DNA of 28,227 nt from Condylostoma magnum (taxonomy: Eukaryota > Ciliophora > Heterotrichea > Heterotrichida > Condylostomatidae), in assembly GCA_920105805.1 (NCBI GenBank), contig CAKKTI010000286.1, positions 1 to 28,227 of the forward strand, read 5' to 3'. A program made the translations under genes and the position numbers. Shown piece by piece: positions 22,586-28,227 of this stretch (position 1 is the first letter of the stretch; the number at the start of each line of letters is the position of its first letter). Below the pieces are notes generated by a model. That model saw only the letters and a list, made by a program, of their open reading frames with translations, searched no databases and was not told the origin of the DNA.

Positions 22586-23917
22586 ATGGAATCTGATCTA
22601 TTAACCAGCTACGAGGCTGATATGTTTGTTTAATCCTTAACAAGAGTTCCAATAGAAAACTACGGTGGCCCAGACTGGTACAGAATGCACGAATACATAT
22701 ATAAACTGAACCTGCAGAGCCACCGCAATGCAAAAGCCCGGGAAGATGAATATGTAATGGACTCAGTGACAACCTGGGAGAAGGTAGATGTGCTTATATA
22801 TGATTTAATAGTATCAGAAGTATGAAAGCAGCAAGTGCTTCCTCTTTTAAAGGATTAAGTACAAAATTTAAGTAGTGCTAGATCTTATAACTTAATTTTC
22901 CATGAAGGAATAGTCGCTAATTTCCTGGAAGTTTTACTATATCATAGAACTGCATGTGAGGAAGCCAAGGATAATTTAATTGATCTAATTGATTGGTGTT
23001 ATAGGAAAATGATTAAATTGACTTAGAAAATGCCTGACCGCTTTAGCGCTGAGGAGGAAGCTAGGAAACAGTAAGAAATTGATTTCTAGGTAATGGAGTT
23101 AGACTTTGCTATGGGAATTGTCAGCATTTCTATTATAAGATTTATAACAGATCATATATAGTATCTATAATTAGCTGTTATTCAGTAACTTATTGAATAG
23201 TGTGATATATTTTGTATTTTAATTCCTCTATTAGAGTCTCGGCCTTGGATTAAAGAAACTGCTAATGGTAAGTTAGTTTTTTAAGATTAACATTGGCAAA
23301 TTTTAAGAGATGATGTGAAATTATAAGCCACAGATGCTCAGATTTGACTGACCGTATACAACTTACTAATGAACCAAGAAATAAGGTCTAAGTATGAAAT
23401 CACTCAGTACAGAAAAAACACGCTACTTAGACTACGAAAATTCTTAAATGACACATTAATCGATCAATTGCCTATTTTAAATGATCTTTTAAGAACTTTA
23501 GAAGAACTTAACTTGATGGGAGAGACTTCACAGCCTAAAATGACGGCTTTTCTTATATAACAGTTACCTGAAATAAGAGATAATATCACTAGAGGGAAAA
23601 ACTGGTAAGAAATTGCATAGTTTTAATCTGAGAATTATTTGGTTGAGACTGAGTAAACAAGAAGCGCTGATTTGTAATTATTAATGGCTGGACTTGATGA
23701 TATGATGGAAGATCCCACTTGTGCATAATGCGGAGTACCTGCAACTAATAGATGCTCAAAGTGTAAAAACGAGTGGTATTGCAGTAGAAAATGCCAAGTA
23801 GCTGCATGGAAGCGGCATAAGGATATTTGTGATTTGATTAAAATAACTGATGAGTAAGCAAGTAAGAGCCAGAACAGAACAGAAGAAAGTGGGCCTAGAA
23901 TTACAGAACTTAATTAG
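22586..23917 (+). CDS. ZMYND10: ZMYND10, MYND zinc-finger dynein assembly factor, 443 aa
   Basis: ATG at 22586 (MESDLLTSYEADMFVQSL) opens one frame to tandem TAG TAA at 23915-23920. It is colinear with animal ZMYND10 (about 440 residues): HEYIYKLNLQSH, VSEVWKQQVLPL, ANFLEVLLYH, DLIDWCYRK, IRFITDHIQYL, DAQIWLTVYNLL, LRLRKFLNDTLIDQLP and QLPEIRDN. A C-terminal MYND zinc finger follows at about residues 379-415, with all ligands in order: C-x2-C-x7-C-x2-C-x5-C-x3-C-x7-H-x3-C. ZMYND10 is a cytoplasmic chaperone partner needed to assemble axonemal dynein arms, so its presence means motile cilia. TGA encodes the Trp of VWKQQV and IWLTVYNL, where the human protein also has Trp, which is strong evidence for TGA = Trp. 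Converges with the EF-hand/C2 gene, 59 bp between stops. Confidence 0.95.
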
Positions 23918-23976
23918 TAATTTAAATTATACTGGTTATATAAGTAGTACTATGTCAATAATGATTATTACTAAAT

Positions 23977-25290
23977 CTAACCCTTCAAGTAAATTCCTGC
24001 TGTAATAACCTTAGCCAAAATCCCGATATAAGTCAGTGCATAGACGATCAGATTAACACTTCCTTCTAGCCATTACTCAGGCACTGTATACAACCATAAA
24101 CAATCATTTAGAACAGTAGCAATAAGTACAAAGGAAACGTATTTTTTAACCCTTTTGTCCAATTAGTTCTAAAATCCGTATAAAATGCTAATAACCACAG
24201 CAATTTATGTAAAAAAATCTCCCCTAGTGAACATGATAACAATATTAAGCAAAAATATCACAAGCATTTCAGTCTATCCAGTCTATTCTTTCTATGCACT
24301 ATTATCTACTAAAGTCGCAGATTCCTTAGCATAGGAAATTCCAGTTCTATTAGTATCAGGGGAAGCCTTATCAGGACTAATATTCACAGAATTAAATGGT
24401 TGCAGTAGCTTTTAAAGCTTTTACTAAGTATCTTAAATAGTCTACTTAGTAATATCTATAGCTACTTCATACTCCTTGATCATTTCCCGCATAAAGGACT
24501 CCCTATTTCTTACATATTATACAGCAAGATGAATTCTTTAATTAGTCAAATCACTGCCACTTGGATCCCATAGTCTCAGATCAGGATCATCGTGATTTAA
24601 CTAATCTTGTATATTTTTAAGTGGAATAGTAAGCATTCCTACAATTTCATCCTGGGTAGTAGAAGCATCAAGTATAACTACTGTAGCATTTTCAACATTT
24701 TAACTGATCTTAAAGGTAAACTCCTCATTTCATTAAGGATTATTCCCATACGCTGTCTTTGTTTGAAACTGTTACGAAAAGCAGCTAATTGAAGCCTTGA
24801 ATGCCGGATTGCTTACTTGAAACTTGCTTTGGAGATTATGAGCGGAATAAGCTCTTATAGTCAAGCTAGCTTGACTTTATTCATCACTTCCTTTTTGATT
24901 TATCTATGATAGGTCACTTTTAAACCCTTGAATCTTTTTCTAACAATCCTCTAAGTACTATTGCTCTTGTTTAATATTATTCTGTAAAATTCCTTCAGCT
25001 CGTGTGTAGTAATCGATGAACTCTTCCTGATCTACATACCCGTTATTATCAGCATCAAGATCATTGAAAATTGCTATTAAAATATCACGATCCATATCTC
25101 TTCCTTTTTGAGATAATGCCGACTAGATTTCATCAATTGTTAGTCTTGAGTCGTTTGTAAGATCCAGGGTTGCAAATTGTCTTCTAAGTTGTTATAGTCT
25201 TTCTTATGATGGCTGAAAGTTTGATATAAAGTCTTATTGTTTTTGTAAATTCAAATCTAAGGAGGATCTTGCACTTTGTCTTACTTGCAT
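23977..25290 (-). CDS. EF-hand and C2-domain membrane protein, 437 aa
   Basis: The minus-strand frame from ATG 25290 (MQVRQSARSSLDLNLQ) runs to TAG 23977-23979, with further stops TAG TAA TAA just behind. Two EF-hands follow: loop 1 at residues 43-54 (DLTNDSRLTIDE) and a canonical loop 2 at 79-90 (DADNNGYVDQEE), both with Glu at position 12. A coiled-coil linker (about 95-135) leads to a C2-like domain (about 141-245) with NPQWNEEFTFKI, although most acidic Ca2+-binding loop residues of classical C2 domains seem absent. A helical stretch (255-300) and about four membrane helices (342-357, 363-373, 383-401, 411-435) close the protein. It is a candidate Ca2+-regulated membrane protein with a cytoplasmic sensor half. 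I do not recognise a named orthologue. It shares a 254-bp divergent spacer with the kinase gene. Confidence 0.85.
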
Positions 25291-25544
25291 ATTTAGTTAA
25301 ATTAATTAGAATTTTGTATAAAGGGAGAAGATAGTCACTCTTAAACTGTGTACAAGGCTAGAAAGTGCTCAAATACATATAAAAGTTAATTAAGACAAAT
25401 CTATAACAAATATAAACTTATACACTAAATAATTTATACATCTCTAATACAATACCCCTTATAATCCATATTACAATTTTATCTAATACCAACATTTTTA
25501 AAATGTAAACAGTCTTTCACACACCTTAACCTCAAACATCCTTT
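25291..25544. promoter_or_regulatory. Shared divergent promoter region (254 bp)
   Basis: This AT-rich spacer lies between the divergent starts at 25290 (minus) and 25545 (plus), with no coding signal. It must carry the promoters of the EF-hand/C2 gene and the kinase gene. No defined motif was recognised. Confidence 0.45.
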
Positions 25545-26612
25545 ATGCAACAAGTAAGATTTAAATAAAAAACAGAAGTCCCACCTTAGACAATAATCTG
25601 TCCCAAGTCCCCAAGACGCTAAAAGAACCGTTCATATACAACAGGCTGTAAGCATATAATCCGAGCATCAAATAATTTAAATTTTGAGTAAGACACACTG
25701 CGTTTTGAACAAGAATTTGAAATAGATCGCATAATAGGGGAGGGAAACTGCTCAATAGTATATAAAGTAACATCTTATACCGGTCATCAATTCGCAGTGA
25801 AGCGATTCAAGCACAGATTCCGGGGAGTAAAGGACAGGGTGAAGCATATGTCGGAAATCCGTAAATTAGCCTTAGTTTGTGCTGGGGATACTGGCCTGGA
25901 GTAGTATATAGTAAAATATATAGACTCATGAGAGGAAAAGGAGTATTTGTATATAAGAACAGAGTTAGGAGACTCTACTTTAAAAGACTTTTTACAGCCC
26001 TCAGCAGCACTAATTGACGAAAACTTTATATGACGCACTCTTTTCTAAATAGCTTCCGGCCTTACACTTATTCACTCTTATGATTTGATACATTTGGATA
26101 TAAACCCTTCGAATATAATACTGAAAAACGGTATATGCAAAATTTGTGATTTTGGGCAAATGTTAGAGACTGGAAAGGAGCTATAGGATGAGGGAGATGT
26201 AGCTTATATGGCGCCTGAACTTCTAAACGGACAGCCTTGCTTTGAGTCTGATATCTTTAGCTTAGGACTAATCATACTAGAGTTAGCCACTGGCATAGAA
26301 ATCCCTGTAGAAGGTTTAGAGTGGATTAGCCTTAGATAAGGAAATTTACCTTTAGACTCAGTCAATATTTCCCAGAAACTAAAGGCCTTGATCACTAAAA
26401 TGACTCATCCTTCACCCAGTGGAAGAATTAAACTATAAGACTTGCTTAGTCATTATTTCAGTGGAGAGGAGAAAACACCTTTCCATGAGATTAAAAGGAA
26501 AAGCGTAATGAACATGATGCAAGGCCCTCCTACTTTTGAAGTTTAATCCATTGGATAGGAGTTTAGCTCAGACCTAGCCTTAAATTTGAGCAAAGCGTTT
26601 GATAAGCTCTAA
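25545..26612 (+). CDS. Wee1/Myt1-family protein kinase, 355 aa
   Basis: ATG at 25545 (MQQVRFKQKTEVPPQ) opens one frame to tandem TAA TGA at 26610-26615. The kinase domain spans about residues 55-305: glycine loop GEGNCS (65-70), FAVK with Lys86, helix-C Glu104, HLDINPSN (183-190), DFG (202-204), GDVAYMAPE (217-225) and DIFSLGLIILELA. Family marks of Myt1/Wee1 are DSWEEKEYLYIRTEL, HLD instead of HRD, YMAPELL, and IEIP...EW..LRQGNLP. These kinases inhibit CDK1 by phosphorylating its ATP-loop Tyr/Thr, delaying mitosis. Two oddities: the Lys usual after HLDx is Asn187, and no C-terminal membrane helix like that of animal Myt1 is seen. TGA codes the conserved Trp129. The next gene's ATG follows after 25 bp. 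Confidence 0.9.
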
Positions 26613-26637
26613 TGATTAAATTGTAAAATTTTATAAA

Positions 26638-27630
26638 ATGGATTTACCTATGTTAACTAAAAGATCACATTCTAATGTATTACCAGTTCTGTAGAAATCA
26701 CCTATTAAGACTCAGTAAAGTGTAATAAGGCATAAAAGCTGTAGAGAGACTGACCCTGCTATATAGAAAGTCTTACAATGAGATAATGATCCTAGCAAAA
26801 TGATGCATGCTGGGTAGCTGTTTGGTATTGTGTAAAAACTTGAAAATAGGAATAATTAGTTGAAGTCAGCGTTGAGAGAGGCTGTTGGGAAGAAAAATTA
26901 GATATATTAGTTCATGAAAGAAGCTAAGATGTTAAGTTAAAATGTGGTTGAGTAGAACAATTAACTAAAAACTGAAAATATCAACCTAAAAAACTAGATC
27001 TAAGAAGCCATAATTGTTAATTAGGAATTAGAGGAAAGGTTAAGGGATAAGGAAAACTTATGTGACACTTTAATGAAATCGTAAATTAAGTTTACTGATG
27101 ATTGATAAAGTTCTGTTAATAAATCGATTAAGTAGATTCAAAAGCAAATGTATAGGAACTAAACTGCAATGACAATATACTCAAATATTTTTGAGTCTCA
27201 TTAATCCTTGTAGTATATGACAGAGAATGATTGCTTAGATATAATTCCCAAACTACTCATATTTATAAATTAGCTCATAAGCCAAATTAATAATCAGTAA
27301 TCTAAAGTGTCTGAAAAATGTATAAATACTACTTATTTGACTGATATGTCAAATTCTCAGGATGATAGAGGAATGAATAGTCATCATTTCATACTCAGTG
27401 GATTATCTTCAATAAATAGTCATACTCCAATGCGAAGCAACAGTCCTATTAATCATGGATAGGAATGCAATAAGATATTAACTGAAAGTGACTAATTATT
27501 GGAAACTTTAAAGCGTTAAAGTTAAATTTTATCAAGGCTGAATAGTAATATTAACTATTATTAAGAGGATGAATAAAGGTCGAAAAGAAAAGTAAGTGCT
27601 AGGATTCCAGCAGGAAGCTTAAATTATTAG
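26638..27630 (+). CDS. Coiled-coil protein, 330 aa
   Basis: ATG at 26638 (MDLPMLTKRSHSNVLPVL) opens a frame with a Ser/Pro/Lys-rich head and a central coiled coil (about residues 70-160; LFGIVQKLENRNNQLKSAL, VVEQNNQLKTENINLKNQ, LEERLRDKENL). A predicted helical segment (IIPKLLIFINQLISQI) and a Ser/Asn-rich tail with Ser-Pro sites follow. Most Gln are TAG or TAA. The stop is taken as TAG 27628-27630, with another TAA at 27637; either leaves a short gap to the convergent ATE1 gene. No catalytic domain is visible. It may be a centrosomal, basal-body or scaffolding protein, but this is only a guess from composition. Confidence 0.7.
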
Positions 27631-27674
27631 TTTAAGTAATTGTTTAATATAGTATAATTAATTGTTATGTAAAG

Positions 27675-28227
27675 CTAATTACTAAAATCAAATATAAAGT
27701 TCCTCATAGAATCCTTGCATAGGTAAGTGGTAGCTTCAATTAATATATTAAGATTTTATTATAAAAACAAATCATCTTGATCCTTTATTTCAGAAACTTC
27801 TATAGCTTTTACTCATACATTGTTTATTATAAAATCATATTTGTTTGTATACTAATTCATACACTGTACTTTTTATATTACTTAAATCTCCCCGTTACTC
27901 AAACAAGAAGGTACATCGCCTCTATGTTAATTGAATTATTCTAAATCTAATCATACGTTGTATTCAGGATAAAGAATTTAGCTAGGTTAAAATAATTCTT
28001 TATATTTAAGCTTATGGCAATTATTTATATAATGTCCTAAGTAATAATATTTAAACTGCTATGAATAGTTCTCCTGTATTAGTTAAATTTCCTTTAAAAT
28101 ACTTATAGTTCCTAAATTTAAGAATTTATAATCTGGGTCATAAAAGAAATAATTAGAAGATATTCCTTATGGTAGAATATCCAAAACACTTACACCTACT
28201 AGTTTTCCTTAAATTTTATGATATAAA
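27675..28227 (-). CDS. ATE1: Arginyl-tRNA-protein transferase ATE1, C-terminal part (5' end outside window)
   Basis: The minus-strand frame enters at the right edge and encodes about 183 residues to TAG 27675-27677. It carries the ATE1 C-terminal domain signature: GKLVGVSVLDILPQGISSNY, FFYDPDYKFLNLGTISILKE, then YYYLGHYINNCHKLKYKELF and PSQILYPE. In eukaryotic ATE1 these correspond to VAVGVLDVLP..VSS.Y.FYDPD..FLSLG..SALREI and YYMGYYIHSCPKMRYK. The enzyme transfers Arg from Arg-tRNA to N-terminal Asp, Glu or oxidised Cys, feeding the N-degron pathway, and acts in cytosol and nucleus. The tail after the PSQILYPE motif (about 90 residues) is less conserved. Converges with 26638-27630, 44 bp between stops. 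Confidence 0.9.

Noticed and set aside
24000-24840. Plus-strand continuation of ZMYND10 through many TAA/TAG codons
   Set aside because: ZMYND10 reaches its usual length at the tandem TAG TAA (23915), and the minus strand encodes a clear EF-hand/C2 protein here.
1-28227. Glutamate-reading code (Blastocrithidia type) or karyorelict code with TGA-only stops
   Set aside because: TAA/TAG match conserved Gln rather than Glu sites (for example ARP1 AAQAVLSLY), and ARP1 and ZMYND10 end at TAG with no TGA nearby.
1-28227. tRNA genes (especially suppressor tRNAs), telomere repeats or transposons
   Set aside because: No T-arm-like motif with cloverleaf pairing, no terminal telomeric repeat and no transposase or reverse transcriptase motif was seen by eye; a tRNA or HMM search could not be run.

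Overview
The window looks like macronuclear DNA of a ciliate that reads all three standard stop codons as amino acids, most likely a heterotrich with the Condylostoma-type code. TAA and TAG stand at glutamine positions and TGA at tryptophan positions of well-conserved proteins (ARP1, ZMYND10, a Wee1/Myt1-family kinase, a WD40 region). Genes nevertheless end at TAA or TAG, often in tandem: ARP1 ends with TAG directly after its family-typical C-terminal Phe. Standard-code reading chops every gene here into small pieces, so genes were rebuilt with TAA/TAG=Gln and TGA=Trp and ended by family length, tandem stops and neighbouring genes.

Layout. 2-1504 (+) is the C-terminal half of a multi-pass membrane protein. 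1511-2985 (+) is a frame-broken WD40 region whose last repeat is fused in frame to a piece of an ABC-transporter ATPase domain. 3282-5532 (+) is a glutamine-rich coiled-coil protein with one frame change. 5577-6874 (+) is a SHIPPO/STPG repeat protein with four frame breaks. 6912-8774 (+) is a TPR protein. 8849-9667 (-) and 9796-10620 (+) are a divergent pair of unknown basic proteins. 10621-11484 is AT-rich and apparently non-coding. 11485-12120 (+) is a basic protein with KDVVKEET repeats, and 12171-13532 (+) is a second TPR protein. 13569-14711 (-) is actin-related protein ARP1. 14725-18759 (-) is a 1344-residue PAS-containing membrane protein of the TmcB-like ciliate type. 19239-21878 (-) is a cyclic-nucleotide-binding ion channel. 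22586-23917 (+) is ZMYND10. 23977-25290 (-) is an EF-hand/C2 membrane protein. 25545-26612 (+) is a Wee1/Myt1-type kinase, 26638-27630 (+) a coiled-coil protein, and 27675-28227 (-) the C-terminal part of arginyl-tRNA-protein transferase ATE1.

The gene content suits a ciliated cell: axonemal dynein assembly (ZMYND10), an axonemal-type SHIPPO protein, a dynactin subunit (ARP1), TPR and coiled-coil proteins, a cNMP-binding channel, a Ca2+/membrane sensor and a PAS membrane sensor. Packing is very tight. Convergent genes end 36-74 bp apart and tandem genes are 13-50 bp apart, while divergent pairs share 128-707 bp. Apart from one possible 19-bp intron, no introns are needed. No tRNA, rRNA, telomere, CRISPR array, transposon or virus-derived element was recognised.
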